A stretch of 64,000 nucleotides of DNA from an uncultured Nitrospirota bacterium (GTDB lineage: Bacteria > Nitrospirota > Nitrospiria > Nitrospirales > UBA8639): the NCBI GenBank assembly GCA_937139405.1, contig CAKZPV010000031.1, forward strand, positions 62,001 through 126,000, read 5' to 3'. Every line of letters starts with the position of its first letter. The stretch's first letter is position 1. A program made the translations under genes and the position numbers. The notes under the pieces are model-generated. The model saw only the letters and a list, made by a program, of their open reading frames with translations. It ran no database searches and had not been told where the DNA came from. Of the stretch, positions 51,654 to 61,270 are shown in pieces.

Positions 51654-52667
51654 ATGGAAGACCGCGTTCTCTCCACTCATGCGATGGCAGAAGAGCAGGG
51701 CCTCGAAGGTACGCTAAGACCCCAGCAGCTAGGTGAGTACATCGGCCAAGATCGCATGAAAGAATCGCTCCGAGTCTGTATCGATGCCGCCCTTGGACGT
51801 GGAGAAGCGCTGGACCATGCAATTTTTTACGGCCCGCCAGGATTAGGGAAAACAACCATTGCCCATATCATCGCCAAAGAAATGGGAGGAACCATTCGTT
51901 CGACATCGGGGTTGGTCCTAACCCATGCCGGAGATTTGGCCGCCATTTTGTCGAATCTTCAACCTCGAGACGTGTTATTTATTGATGAAATTCATCGTTT
52001 GCCCCCGGCTGCCGAAGAAGCGCTCTATCCCGCAATGGAGGATTATCAAATTGACCTGGTGATCGGGCAGGGCCCGTCGTTACGTACGATGAAGTTAGAT
52101 CTTCCTCCTTTCACCCTCATCGGGGCGACCACTCGAGCTGGCGCTCTGACCTCTCCTCTGCGTGAGCGATTTGGGTTGGTTTACCGATTGGATTTTTATC
52201 AGCCTGAAGAATTACAAATCATCATTTCACGATCAGCAGAGTTGTTGAATGTGAAAATTGATGAAGATGCAGCATTGGAAATTGCGAGACGAGCTCGTGG
52301 TACGCCCCGCATTGCCAACCGTCTCATCAAACGGGTTCGGGATTTTGCCGAAGTCAAAGCACAGGGTCATGTCACCCAAGCCATTGCCCAAGAAGCATTA
52401 CAATGGTTGCAAGTCGACGAGGCCGGATTCGACGAACTGGATCGCAAAATTTTATTAACCATCATCGAGAAGTTTAGAGGTGGCCCGGTAGGCATTGAAG
52501 CGTTGGCTGCAGCCATCCAAGAAGAAAAGTCCACATTAGAAGATGTACATGAACCCTATCTCTTACAATCAGGGTATCTAGACCGGACAGCCCGAGGTCG
52601 TCAAATTACTCAAAAAACCCTACAGCACTTCGGAAAAAGCTCAGACCTATTTTCTATCAATATCTAA
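51654..52667 (+). CDS. ruvB: Holliday junction branch migration helicase RuvB
   Basis: 337 residues. AAA+ motor of the RuvAB complex that drives branch migration during recombination. Signature elements: [18 protein letters not shown], Walker [11 protein letters not shown], Walker [28 protein letters not shown] and the C-terminal winged-helix domain with [18 protein letters not shown]. Length is normal. ruvA and ruvC are not in the window, so the genes are dispersed. Confidence 0.96.
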   Translation: MEDRVLSTHAMAEEQGLEGTLRPQQLGEYIGQDRMKESLRVCIDAALGRGEALDHAIFYGPPGLGKTTIAHIIAKEMGGTIRSTSGLVLTHAGDLAAILSNLQPRDVLFIDEIHRLPPAAEEALYPAMEDYQIDLVIGQGPSLRTMKLDLPPFTLIGATTRAGALTSPLRERFGLVYRLDFYQPEELQIIISRSAELLNVKIDEDAALEIARRARGTPRIANRLIKRVRDFAEVKAQGHVTQAIAQEALQWLQVDEAGFDELDRKILLTIIEKFRGGPVGIEALAAAIQEEKSTLEDVHEPYLLQSGYLDRTARGRQITQKTLQHFGKSSDLFSINI

Positions 52668-52926
52668 AGGTATCATATTTTTTCGTTCTCTTTTCCAAAA
52701 GCCATGTACCCTCAAACTTCATGCACAGCGTTTCTCGCCATCACATTTATGCCATCAACTATCAAAGCTTAGTGTCCAATCACACATGATTCATTGCTGT
52801 GAGAATTAGGGAATTACCTAAGAAATATACCTAGCATCATTTTGACCAAGACTGATCCTGGCTTACAAAGCCATATTAAGAAAAATATGATTTTTTCATG
52901 ATGCAGTGATCTGTTTTTAGCTTTCC

Positions 52927-54084
52927 TTACCTCAAACTTTGTAATCGTTCACAAGCTACATCTAGATCCTCATCCGTCTTGGCAAAACTAAATCGAACGT
53001 ACGACGCACCTTTGTCTCCTTGGAAAAAGGCTTCACCTGGGACCGCGGCCACCCCAGACTTTTCTAATACATACATTGCACGCTCCTTCCCTGTTGTCCC
53101 AGACAAGCGACGTACATCAGCTAAAACATAATATGCCCCCTGAGGAATGGTTGGGGACAAACCGATGTCTTGCAGCACCTGACAAAACCGATCACGTTTT
53201 CGTTGGAATGATCGTCGTAGTTCCTGATAGAACGCCGCATCCAATATTTGAATGCCCATCGCCACGCCGTATTGTAAGGGCGCTGGGGCACAGACATAGA
53301 CTAAATCATTCATTGCACCAATCATGGATGACCATCTTGGAGCCGCCACGGCATGGCCAATCCGCCAACCCGTGATACTAAAGGTTTTAGAATAACCGGA
53401 AATGGTGATCGTGCGGTCAGCCATCCCTGGAAGAGCTGCCATACTCACATGCTCCTGATTATCATAGACAAAGTATTCATAGATTTCGTCGGTAAAGATA
53501 AAGAGATCATGTTGACGGGCTACTGCAGCAATCCCTTCCAACTCTTGGGTCGTGAACACTTTCCCCGAAGGGTTGCCTGGCGTATTTACGACAATGGCTT
53601 TAGTGCGACCCGTGATAACGCGCTCTAGATCATCCAGCGACAGACTCCAGTCCGATCCTCGTAACGATATGATTATTGGTACAGCTTCCACGGCCAGTAT
53701 CGTACTCAGGTGATAGCCATAATACGGCTCAAAGATAATCACTTCATCCCCTGGCTGCAGTAGCCCCATGCACACACAATGAAAAGCCCCTGTCGCTCCT
53801 GCGCTAACCGTCACATCAGTTTCTGGGTTGACAGTCATATAATTGAAAGTCCTCATGCGTTGCGCCAGCGCTTCTCGCAGTTCGGTAAGTCCATCAAAAC
53901 GGGTGTAGGTGTTGAATCCTTGATCCATGGCCTGCTTGGCCTCATCAATGACCACGGGGGGAACACCCGTATCACACACGCCTTGGGCCATATTGATCCC
54001 ATTGGCTTGTGTACAAGCTAACGTCATCGCTCGAATTTCAGATTGTCCTAGTCCAGCTAACCGTTGATTTTCACCTAAACTCAT
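52927..54084 (-). CDS. Pyridoxal-phosphate aminotransferase, class I/II
   Basis: 385 residues, cytosolic. Fold-type I motifs: AGATGAFHCVCMGLL, VVNTPGNPSGKVF, FTDEIYEYFVYD and the PLP-lysine in SGYSKTFSITGWRIG. A C-terminal Arg in YVRFSFAKT binds the substrate carboxylate. The family covers aspartate, kynurenine and broad amino-acid aminotransferases; the amino donor is not deducible. No operon partner. Confidence 0.9.
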   Translation of the reverse strand: MSLGENQRLAGLGQSEIRAMTLACTQANGINMAQGVCDTGVPPVVIDEAKQAMDQGFNTYTRFDGLTELREALAQRMRTFNYMTVNPETDVTVSAGATGAFHCVCMGLLQPGDEVIIFEPYYGYHLSTILAVEAVPIIISLRGSDWSLSLDDLERVITGRTKAIVVNTPGNPSGKVFTTQELEGIAAVARQHDLFIFTDEIYEYFVYDNQEHVSMAALPGMADRTITISGYSKTFSITGWRIGHAVAAPRWSSMIGAMNDLVYVCAPAPLQYGVAMGIQILDAAFYQELRRSFQRKRDRFCQVLQDIGLSPTIPQGAYYVLADVRRLSGTTGKERAMYVLEKSGVAAVPGEAFFQGDKGASYVRFSFAKTDEDLDVACERLQSLR

Positions 54085-54258
54085 GAAAAGCCCCTTCGTT
54101 GATCGTGTTTTTCTAAAGACATGGGACGTGCATTTCTCTCATGGGCTCGCTTCGGCACCAGGGAAATCTTGCTCCCAAAAGTGCTCGTCACCTACACTGA
54201 GCCAGTTCCCAATCAACATTCATCCTATCGTTAATTGCCAAAAGAAGGCGAGACCACC

Positions 54259-55170
54259 GTGTTGAAATGCTCAAAATGCTTTTTCTTGTCATTACTCCAA
54301 TTTTCTTTGTTATCACTTGGTCTGCTTATTATAAATGCCTCGCCAGCATGGGCCAAAATGGAAGCTGCTCCATCCGCGGTTGATGTTCACCTGCAGAGCA
54401 TCGCTCGTTTTGCCAAACCCTCACCGATGGTATCTATCCCTGCCGGCTGGTTTTTGATGGGCACCAATCGGGAGGATGGCGACAGGCATACCTTTGAAAA
54501 AAATTATGACAACACAGAATTTCCGCAACGCCGAATTTGGTTGAATGCATATCAGATTGATCAATACGAAGTGTCACTTGGAGAATTTTTGCAGTTTTTG
54601 CCACAAAGTGATCGGAAGATTTCTTCTGAAGTGCGGAATCTCATTTGGCATCTCATCAGCATTCACTTCATCCCTGACCAGGCACTTGCCCCCTGGCCAG
54701 CTCTGTACGTGACCTGGGACGAAGCTCATGCCTTTTGCCTGAATCAAGGGAAGCGCCTTCCATCTGAAGCCGAGTGGGAAAAAGCGGCACGGGGAACAAC
54801 AGGAAAGACTTTCCCTTGGGGAGAACAGGACCCCTCAGAAAAGGTTGCAGTCTTTGGAGCCTATCATGTGCATGAGATCCCGCTCGTCGCAAACGTAGAT
54901 AGTTTTTCGGAAGGCAAAAGCGAATGGGGAATTTATCACTTGTCTGGGAATATTGCGGAATGGGTGAATGATTGGCTCGGGCCAGACTACTACCCCATCA
55001 TGCCGAAGCGAAATCCGCGTGGACCTAAGTCAGGTCGGTATAAAGTGGTGCGTGGAGGATCGTGGAAAAGCCTACCTGTGATGCTCCGTACCGCCACCAG
55101 GGGTGGTGCCTTTCCCAAAGAACGATCACCCAATATCGGCTTCCGCTGCGCTCAGTCTATCCAAAAATAA
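54259..55170 (+). CDS. Exported formylglycine-generating-enzyme-type (SUMF1) protein
   Basis: About 303 residues from a GTG at 54259 with AAGGCGAG upstream (a TTG at 54235 adds eight). Signal peptide FFLSLLQFSLLSLGLLIINA. FGE-sulfatase domain: PAGWFLMGTN, LPSEAEWEKAARGTTG, GNIAEWVNDWLGPDYY and VVRGGSWKSL...GFRCA near the end. The paired catalytic cysteines of true formylglycine enzymes are not obvious, so it is more likely a member with another role in the envelope, for example binding or nitrite-oxidiser-specific maturation (inference). Confidence 0.85.
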   Translation: MLKCSKCFFLSLLQFSLLSLGLLIINASPAWAKMEAAPSAVDVHLQSIARFAKPSPMVSIPAGWFLMGTNREDGDRHTFEKNYDNTEFPQRRIWLNAYQIDQYEVSLGEFLQFLPQSDRKISSEVRNLIWHLISIHFIPDQALAPWPALYVTWDEAHAFCLNQGKRLPSEAEWEKAARGTTGKTFPWGEQDPSEKVAVFGAYHVHEIPLVANVDSFSEGKSEWGIYHLSGNIAEWVNDWLGPDYYPIMPKRNPRGPKSGRYKVVRGGSWKSLPVMLRTATRGGAFPKERSPNIGFRCAQSIQK

Positions 55171-55291
55171 ATGCCACGGAGATAATTTCTATCATTAACT
55201 CAACACTTCAAATGCTTAGCAAAAGGAATGGAGATGCCGTTTTCTTATCAGAGTCAATGAGATTCAAGTCGTTACCCCACAAAATGAAAGA

Positions 55292-55918
55292 TTAGGAATT
55301 CCCCCATAACTGCTCCAGTCGTTTCGCACGACCACAATTCCATTTGTAATATTTGTAACGAATGGGGTTCTTAGCGTAATAATCCTGATGATACTCTTCA
55401 GCCAAGTAAAAAACTGAAGCAGGAGCAATTTCTGTCACAATGGATTCCGGAAAATTTTTTGAGTTTTCGATATTTTGCTTAGATGTATCAATTAATTTTT
55501 TTTGATCCTCATCATGGTAGAAAATTGCGGTACGATATTGATTTCCATAGTCACAAAACTGTGCATTGGGTGTCGTCGGGTCTACATTTCTCCAAAATAC
55601 CTCTAGTAATTGTGCATACGTCACTCTGCTCGGATCATAGATCACTTCTATGGATTCTGTATGACCAGTACCACCAGCGGAAACTTGTTCGTACGAAGGA
55701 TTCTTGACTTGCCCTCCAGTATATCCTGAGATTGCCGATACTACCCCTTCGACTTTTTCAAAAGCCTCCTCCATGCACCAAAAGCAGCCTCCGGCAAACG
55801 TGGCTTTAGCCTGTTGTCGCCCTGTATCTGAAATGCCATGCGGAACTCCAATCAGATTGACTAGGATCAGTATTGCTAGAACAAGACCACAAAAATTTTT
55901 AAACTTGCGCGTCATCAT
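55292..55918 (-). CDS. msrA: Peptide methionine sulfoxide reductase MsrA, exported
   Basis: 208 residues with an N-terminal export or anchor segment (FCGLVLAILILVNLIGVPHG) and the MsrA core: catalytic Cys in GGCFWCMEEAFEK, ISGYTGGQVKNPSYEQVSAGGTGHTESIEV, QFCDYGNQYRTAIF and EYHQDYYAKNP. The second Cys next to the catalytic site (CFWC) is a common variant and gives a possible resolving cysteine. Reduces S-methionine sulfoxide in the periplasm. Confidence 0.94.
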   Translation of the reverse strand: MMTRKFKNFCGLVLAILILVNLIGVPHGISDTGRQQAKATFAGGCFWCMEEAFEKVEGVVSAISGYTGGQVKNPSYEQVSAGGTGHTESIEVIYDPSRVTYAQLLEVFWRNVDPTTPNAQFCDYGNQYRTAIFYHDEDQKKLIDTSKQNIENSKNFPESIVTEIAPASVFYLAEEYHQDYYAKNPIRYKYYKWNCGRAKRLEQLWGNS

Positions 55919-56407
55919 CTTCCCCTCCTCATTTTATTTTCATCTCTTTTTGTGACTCCAATATCTCTCCTCAGTTTCCTCGGTTATGCCTACACTGATG
56001 TAGTCTTGAATACCGCCAAAATATTACGCACGCCATATTGAACATACAAAGCCTACCATGGGGCTTGCTCTAAGTCTCAGCTTGCCCATCAGTTCAATTT
56101 ATCGCTTGAGCACTTAGACGTTCGATCCGGGACGATTGAAAATGTTGCAGAAACCCAACAGGCAATTTGTTAGTTGTACCACTAGGAAAGACTACATCTC
56201 ATTCAACACAACAAGCTTCATCCTTGTTTACACCTAGAATTCACACAAGTCGTATTCAAAAACAACAGGTTGTGCATAGCTGCGCATTTGCCTTTAAGAA
56301 TAAGTAGGCAACTTTTTACCCTTTGTAATATGGCATTTAGGTTGCTTACAGATCGACTAAGATTATTGAAGATATTTTCAGATTCCCCAATTTAAGAAAG
56401 ACAGGTC
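55919..56407. other. Gene-free interval
   Basis: About 490 bp of AT-rich sequence between divergent genes, with no RNA, repeat or promoter that I can support. Confidence 0.4.
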
Positions 56408-57805
56408 ATGGTGCGGACTGTTTTCTCTTTTTGTATCGGATTGTGCTCAATCCTCATGATGAGTCATGTGGTTTTGGCTCAAGATATTGAGCTACTTGTT
56501 GCTCGCCTCGGCCTGCATACTTCTTCCCAATCAATGCGATGTCAAACACAAGTCTCGACGAGGGGAATCTCCGCTTTCTCGACGAATCATTCTTCTCAAT
56601 GTGCCAGATTCTTTGATGACCCGACACCAGAACGTATTAATCTTTCGCGGAAACATGAAAGATTTTCTATTCAAAATATTCGAAATATTTCTTCACTCGG
56701 CCATCAAGGGAGTCGCTTATTTCAAGCAGCTAATACCATTCCACTTATCTCAGATGCCCTTTCGGCAGGCATTGAGATGGTGTATCGAGATCCGTTTCTC
56801 AGTGCCAATTCGACTCTTACTCCAAACACACAATTGGGCACACAGGTCGTACTCAAAGGCTCCATGAAGAGAATGACGTATCGCGCGGTGTATGGCTATA
56901 CAGGTCAGGATATAGGAAGAACCTTGTCTTTTGCTCCTAACGATCAGTTGGGCGGGAAACTCTTATGGGAATGGCAACTTCCTTTTGTCACGCCTAAGGT
57001 CGAACTGAGTCGATTCTCCAACAACGTAGACCATGATCCAACACGTCAGCAAATGATTTCTACACGTCAGCAATATTCTCTCGATTGGACTCTCCCCAAT
57101 TTACCGAGCTTCACATTGGGCTATGGTCGCGAGCAGAAAGATATTTTAAGCCTCTCCGATGAATCTCGTTCGCGCACAACGTTGCGAGAAACAGTGACAA
57201 CGAAGATCGCATTTGAACGCTCAAGGGGGAAAGGGGAATGGGCATCTCGACTTTCATCTTCACAGAACGACATACACGACCAAGGAATTCTTGAAGAACT
57301 TCACTCCACCTTGAAGGGAACGCTCAACCTTTATGCACCATTGAAAATTTCTCCTAGTTTTGGCTTTACCCGAAAAAATAATGCCAAGCAAGATTTCGCT
57401 CAAATACGTCGATTCGCCAACCTCGAAACAATTGTGCGCCTCTCAACTGAACAGACAATACAACCCAGTTTTGAATGGAATCGGATGAGCCGCAGAAATC
57501 AAGGATCTATTTCAAATATTCTTTTGTCGAAATTACGATATTCATATGAACCTTCTACTCATGGCTATCATATTTCGATCATGGGCCAATACGTCCTCAA
57601 TCAAACCACACAACAGACAAGCAATCCTCAAACCTATGACATGTCTGTCTTCATTCAAAAAGACTTACATGACCTCTTCAATCTCCCCCATCAACAACAA
57701 ACCGTCAGTCTCAAATTTACCCACAATCAACAGGTCAATACGGTTCCTTCCAAAACCCACAAAAAAAATTCGACCGCCATGCTCTTGGTTAGCATCATAC
57801 CGTAA
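56408..57805 (+). CDS. Outer-membrane-barrel-like hypothetical protein
   Basis: 465 residues with a signal peptide (FSFCIGLCSILMMSHVVLAQ) and a mature chain with repeated alternating polar/hydrophobic strands, as in outer-membrane barrels (YSLDWTLPNLPSFTLGYG, EFASRLSSSQND-type segments, TLNLYAPLKISPSFGFTR, TIQPSFEWNRMSRR). The final residues end IP rather than the usual aromatic. No family recognised; a porin or barrel-assembly client is plausible. The gene is isolated. Confidence 0.65.
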   Translation: MVRTVFSFCIGLCSILMMSHVVLAQDIELLVARLGLHTSSQSMRCQTQVSTRGISAFSTNHSSQCARFFDDPTPERINLSRKHERFSIQNIRNISSLGHQGSRLFQAANTIPLISDALSAGIEMVYRDPFLSANSTLTPNTQLGTQVVLKGSMKRMTYRAVYGYTGQDIGRTLSFAPNDQLGGKLLWEWQLPFVTPKVELSRFSNNVDHDPTRQQMISTRQQYSLDWTLPNLPSFTLGYGREQKDILSLSDESRSRTTLRETVTTKIAFERSRGKGEWASRLSSSQNDIHDQGILEELHSTLKGTLNLYAPLKISPSFGFTRKNNAKQDFAQIRRFANLETIVRLSTEQTIQPSFEWNRMSRRNQGSISNILLSKLRYSYEPSTHGYHISIMGQYVLNQTTQQTSNPQTYDMSVFIQKDLHDLFNLPHQQQTVSLKFTHNQQVNTVPSKTHKKNSTAMLLVSIIP

Positions 57806-58065
57806 AGAAATATTGTTCCAGCACCGTTTAAGAGTAGTAAATTTTTATTAGTGAAGTAGCTGCTCAGGCAAAGAACGAATTTTCCAAATCTAGCCCATAG
57901 CATTCGCCTCTTACCGGTAAGTGTAAAGGAGAGGCCCTAAATATAAATGTTACCAAATATTTTTGAGCCTTAATTTTTTCTTGAATTCATTTTGTATCGA
58001 AATATCCATAATTAATATCATGTCAACATTCGACCGTCCTCTATCAAATCACTGATGTTTTTGAT

Positions 58066-58470
58066 TCACAACCGGTCGCGTAATCCACGCAAGACAATAT
58101 CTCGATAACTCACTACACCCACGACAGTACGGCTTTTGACGACTGGCGATAAGGTCAGACCAAACCGCTCAAATAGACGGGCGCAATAACGAATATCCAT
58201 ATCTGGGTCAACGGATATCACCGGTTTGCTCATGATCTCATAGACATTAACCCGATCCGCAGCCTTATCAGCCCCCAATACTTTTTTAGCAATATCAGCC
58301 AGCAACACGATCCCATATTCGTCATCATCATTCCGGCGGTCTACCAACAGGCATTCGGTCTCTAAATGCTTGGCCTGACGCAAGACATCGGCTACCGTTT
58401 CAACTCCATGGATCAGATCAAACTGAATTTTCATGACATCTTTTACGCGTACCAATTCACCGTGTCTCAT
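58066..58470 (-). CDS. CBS-domain pair protein
   Basis: 134 residues with two CBS motifs (VETVADVLRQAKHLETECLLVDRR and MDIRYCARLFERFGLTLSPVVK...VGVVSYRDIVLRGL). CBS pairs bind adenosine nucleotides or S-adenosylmethionine and gate partner proteins. It is the last gene of a four-gene minus-strand operon and overlaps the PII-like gene by 4 bp. It likely reports energy state to the DUF1538 membrane proteins. Confidence 0.88.
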   Translation of the reverse strand: MRHGELVRVKDVMKIQFDLIHGVETVADVLRQAKHLETECLLVDRRNDDDEYGIVLLADIAKKVLGADKAADRVNVYEIMSKPVISVDPDMDIRYCARLFERFGLTLSPVVKSRTVVGVVSYRDIVLRGLRDRL

Positions 58471-58817
58471 AACTCTTCCTCCACCATATCCTTGAGTTTG
58501 ACCATTTGATGTACGACGCCCACCGCGTCTTCGACATCAACTTGAAACGCGATTCCTGTTCCTGGTTTAGCATCAAATTCACCAACCTTAGAGATTGATT
58601 CCAATATTTCTCGCGACAAATGCTCTTCCACAAGGAAAAGGATGACATCGCGTTGAGTTTCCAAATTTAAGCCAAAAAACGTTTTTTTGACCTCTAGCCC
58701 TTCGCCATGGGCACTCGTAATTACCGTTGCACCGGTGGCACCTTTTTCTCTCGCCGCATTCATCACCACGTTAGTTTTGTCGTCTTGGACAAAAGCACAG
58801 ATTAATTTGAAATGCAT
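58467..58817 (-). CDS. PII-like signal protein
   Basis: 116 residues from ATG at 58817 (MHFKLICAFVQDD). It has the ferredoxin-like PII layout: strand-helix-strand (HFKLICAFVQDDKTNVVMNAAREKGATGATVIT), a short loop region with GEGLEVKKTFFGLNLETQRDVILFLVEE and a final strand. The T-loop sequence differs from GlnB/GlnK, with no uridylylation Tyr in the usual place, placing it among the divergent PII-like regulators. Neighbours: DUF1538 genes upstream, CBS protein downstream (4-bp overlap). Confidence 0.86.
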   Translation of the reverse strand: MHFKLICAFVQDDKTNVVMNAAREKGATGATVITSAHGEGLEVKKTFFGLNLETQRDVILFLVEEHLSREILESISKVGEFDAKPGTGIAFQVDVEDAVGVVHQMVKLKDMVEEEL

Positions 58818-58839
58818 AGCATGGCTCCCTGGCAAGAAT

Positions 58840-59607
58840 TTATTGTGGTTTGGCCCACCAGGCAGAAATTTGCGCGTAGGCCATGACGGTAATAATCGGG
58901 AACAAACTGGCGAAGGCAATGAGCCCAAACCCATCAAACACAGGATTGCGGCCAGGGACGTTACTCGCTAAACCCAGTCCCAATGCTGCGACAATGGGAA
59001 CCGTTACAGTTGAAGTTGTGACACCACCAGAGTCATACGCCAAAGGAATGATCATTCGTGGCGCAAAGAGGGTTTGAACGATCACGACCCCATATCCCGC
59101 AATAATGTACCAATGCAACGGCGTGCCGGTAATTATGCGGTAGGACCCCAGAGCAATACCGATCGCCACACCGATCGCCACGGCTATTCGTAACCCCCAC
59201 ACACCAATAACTCCACCTGAGACTTGATGCGCCTTCAAAGCAACAGCGAGCAACGACGGTTCTGCAATAGTTGTTGAAAAGCCAATTGCTAAAGCAAAGG
59301 CATACACCCAGTAGTATTGGCTCCAGTCCAGATCTTTTATGGATCCATTTGCTTGTTGAACACCTGCAATAAATTCTGGGGCCGTTAATTGTTGCGCCAT
59401 GAGTTTCCCAATAGGAAAAAGGGCCATCTCTAACCCCTGTAGGAAAAATGCTAACCCGACTAGAACAGACAAGAAGCCTATCGCCACTCGGCTCATGTTT
59501 GCGATTGGACGTCGGATGACAAAAGTCTGAAACCCTATAATAATGAAGGCAATGGGCAGGACATCCGTAATGGTCGCCCAAAATGTTTGCAGAAGGTTGT
59601 GTAGCAA
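58840..59607 (-). CDS. DUF1538 membrane protein, second copy
   Basis: 255 residues, about six to seven spans. Conserved motifs shared with its paralogue just upstream: [56 protein letters not shown] and [18 protein letters not shown]. Buried acidic residues (Glu in GLEM, Glu in AEP) and the Ser/Thr-rich SGGVTTST suggest an ion or solute path. Family function is not established. Four bp separate it from the first copy and 22 bp from the PII-like gene. Confidence 0.88.
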   Translation of the reverse strand: MLHNLLQTFWATITDVLPIAFIIIGFQTFVIRRPIANMSRVAIGFLSVLVGLAFFLQGLEMALFPIGKLMAQQLTAPEFIAGVQQANGSIKDLDWSQYYWVYAFALAIGFSTTIAEPSLLAVALKAHQVSGGVIGVWGLRIAVAIGVAIGIALGSYRIITGTPLHWYIIAGYGVVIVQTLFAPRMIIPLAYDSGGVTTSTVTVPIVAALGLGLASNVPGRNPVFDGFGLIAFASLFPIITVMAYAQISAWWAKPQ

Positions 59608-59611
59608 ACCG

Positions 59612-60337
59612 TCACCCCATCATGCCGTATGCCATAACAAAAATCATGGGGGTGAGGGAGGCAAAAGCAATCAACCCAAACCCATCAATCATCGGATTAC
59701 GGCCACGAATAGAGGAAGCTAAGCCGACTCCAAGGGCAGTTACCAAGGGCACTGTAATAGTGGATGTGGTCACACCTCCTGAATCATAGGCAATGCCAAT
59801 GATCTCTGGAGGGGCAAAAAGCGTCATCACAATGACCCCTAGATATCCTCCAATGATCAAATACTGTACAGGCCACCCTCGAGCGATGCGCAAAACACCA
59901 ATGACGATCGCGAATCCAACTGACACGGCAACAGTCAAGCGAAGACCACGTGCATAATCCGTGCGTGCTTGATCCGTGGCCTCAATCACATGGCCTCCCG
60001 CCGCAACATTCGCTGCCTCTTGAGCCACGGCAATGAGAGCTGGTTCTGCCACAGTGGTCCCAAATCCTAAGGCAAACGCAAAGATCAACAACCAGGTTAA
60101 ACTGCCTTTGCGAGCAAATGCGAATGCTAACGATTCACCGATGGGAAACAAGCCCATCTCCAATCCCTGCACAAACAATGTCAGTCCAATCAACACAAAA
60201 AATGATCCGGCTAGGATCTCCAAAAGGTTGGGAATTGGCTGTTGCAAGACAACCAATTGAAAAAATCCAATGACCACCACAATAGGCAGGAGGTCATAAA
60301 AACTTCCTAATAATGACTGAAGAAAAACTTTGAACAT
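59612..60337 (-). CDS. DUF1538 membrane protein, first copy
   Basis: 241 residues, same topology as the next gene, with [58 protein letters not shown] and [18 protein letters not shown]. The paralogues align almost end to end, so they probably form a heterodimer equivalent to the two-domain DUF1538 proteins of other bacteria. First gene of the operon DUF1538-DUF1538-PII-CBS. No SD of note; the ATG is at 60337. Confidence 0.88.
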   Translation of the reverse strand: MFKVFLQSLLGSFYDLLPIVVVIGFFQLVVLQQPIPNLLEILAGSFFVLIGLTLFVQGLEMGLFPIGESLAFAFARKGSLTWLLIFAFALGFGTTVAEPALIAVAQEAANVAAGGHVIEATDQARTDYARGLRLTVAVSVGFAIVIGVLRIARGWPVQYLIIGGYLGVIVMTLFAPPEIIGIAYDSGGVTTSTITVPLVTALGVGLASSIRGRNPMIDGFGLIAFASLTPMIFVMAYGMMG

Positions 60338-60595
60338 GAAATGGGTATAGTGATTCGAACGATGTCAATCAGATTACTTTGACATTGTTAAGGTAACAGG
60401 GGTGGGATCTAATGACAAAAAATCAGTTATAGAGAAAAAATTTTGCGTTGAGGTAAGAGACAAAAAGAGGAGGGACTAGGTCATTCTGGCAATATAATGA
60501 AAGAGAATCAGGTGCTCTCCTCTCATACGGTGGGTCGTTTCAAAGAAGAACGGGGAAAGAGATTGAAGAACCAATTCAGGCCATGTCCTTCGATA

Positions 60596-61204
60596 TTAAA
60601 ACAACCATGGAGCCTCTCGAGAACGCCGTGCTTCATAAGCAGAAATGGCTGGTTCATACTGTAGAGTCAACCCAATACCATCCAACCCTTTGATCATACA
60701 GTCCTTGCGAAACGGATCGACTGTGAATGTGTACCTCTCGCCTTCGGGCAGGGCAATAACTTGTTCGGCTAAATCCACTGTGACCTGATACGTATGCTTA
60801 CTCAGAACACGATCAAACAGTGTTTGAATTGCTTGGGCAGTTAAGACCACCGGAAGAATGCCGTTTTGAAAACAATTATTATAAAAAATATCGGCAAAAC
60901 TTGGGGCTAGTATCGAACGAATACCATAATCCAACAATGCCCAAGGCGCATGTTCCCGAGAAGATCCACACCCGAAATTATCCCGAGTGAGCAGAATAGA
61001 AGATTCCTGATACTGTGATTGGTTTGAAAAAAAATCAGGATCGAGCGTACCGTCTGGTCGTTGGCGCCAATCCGCAAATAACCCCTCCTTTAATCCGGTT
61101 CGCTGAATCGTTTTCAGGTATTGTTTAGGGATAATTTGATCAGTGTCAACATCTGCACGATCCAAAGGAGCGACAGTGCCAGTTAAAGTCGTAAAAGCTT
61201 GCAT
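60596..61204 (-). CDS. leuD: 3-isopropylmalate dehydratase small subunit
   Basis: 202 residues from ATG at 61204 (MQAFTTLTGTVAPLDRADVDTDQIIP), preceded by GGAGAG. The small swivelling subunit of isopropylmalate isomerase: motifs PLDRADVDTDQIIPKQYLK and NFGCGSSREHAPWAL are complete. With LeuC it isomerises 2- to 3-isopropylmalate in leucine synthesis. The gene follows leuC by 66 bp in the same transcript. A longer frame adds four residues. Confidence 0.95.
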   Translation of the reverse strand: MQAFTTLTGTVAPLDRADVDTDQIIPKQYLKTIQRTGLKEGLFADWRQRPDGTLDPDFFSNQSQYQESSILLTRDNFGCGSSREHAPWALLDYGIRSILAPSFADIFYNNCFQNGILPVVLTAQAIQTLFDRVLSKHTYQVTVDLAEQVIALPEGERYTFTVDPFRKDCMIKGLDGIGLTLQYEPAISAYEARRSREAPWLF

Positions 61205-61270
61205 GGTTCTCTCCACAAATTCAAAAATTATTGTTGCGTTACATTACAACGACGACTTCCGGTCCTTACG

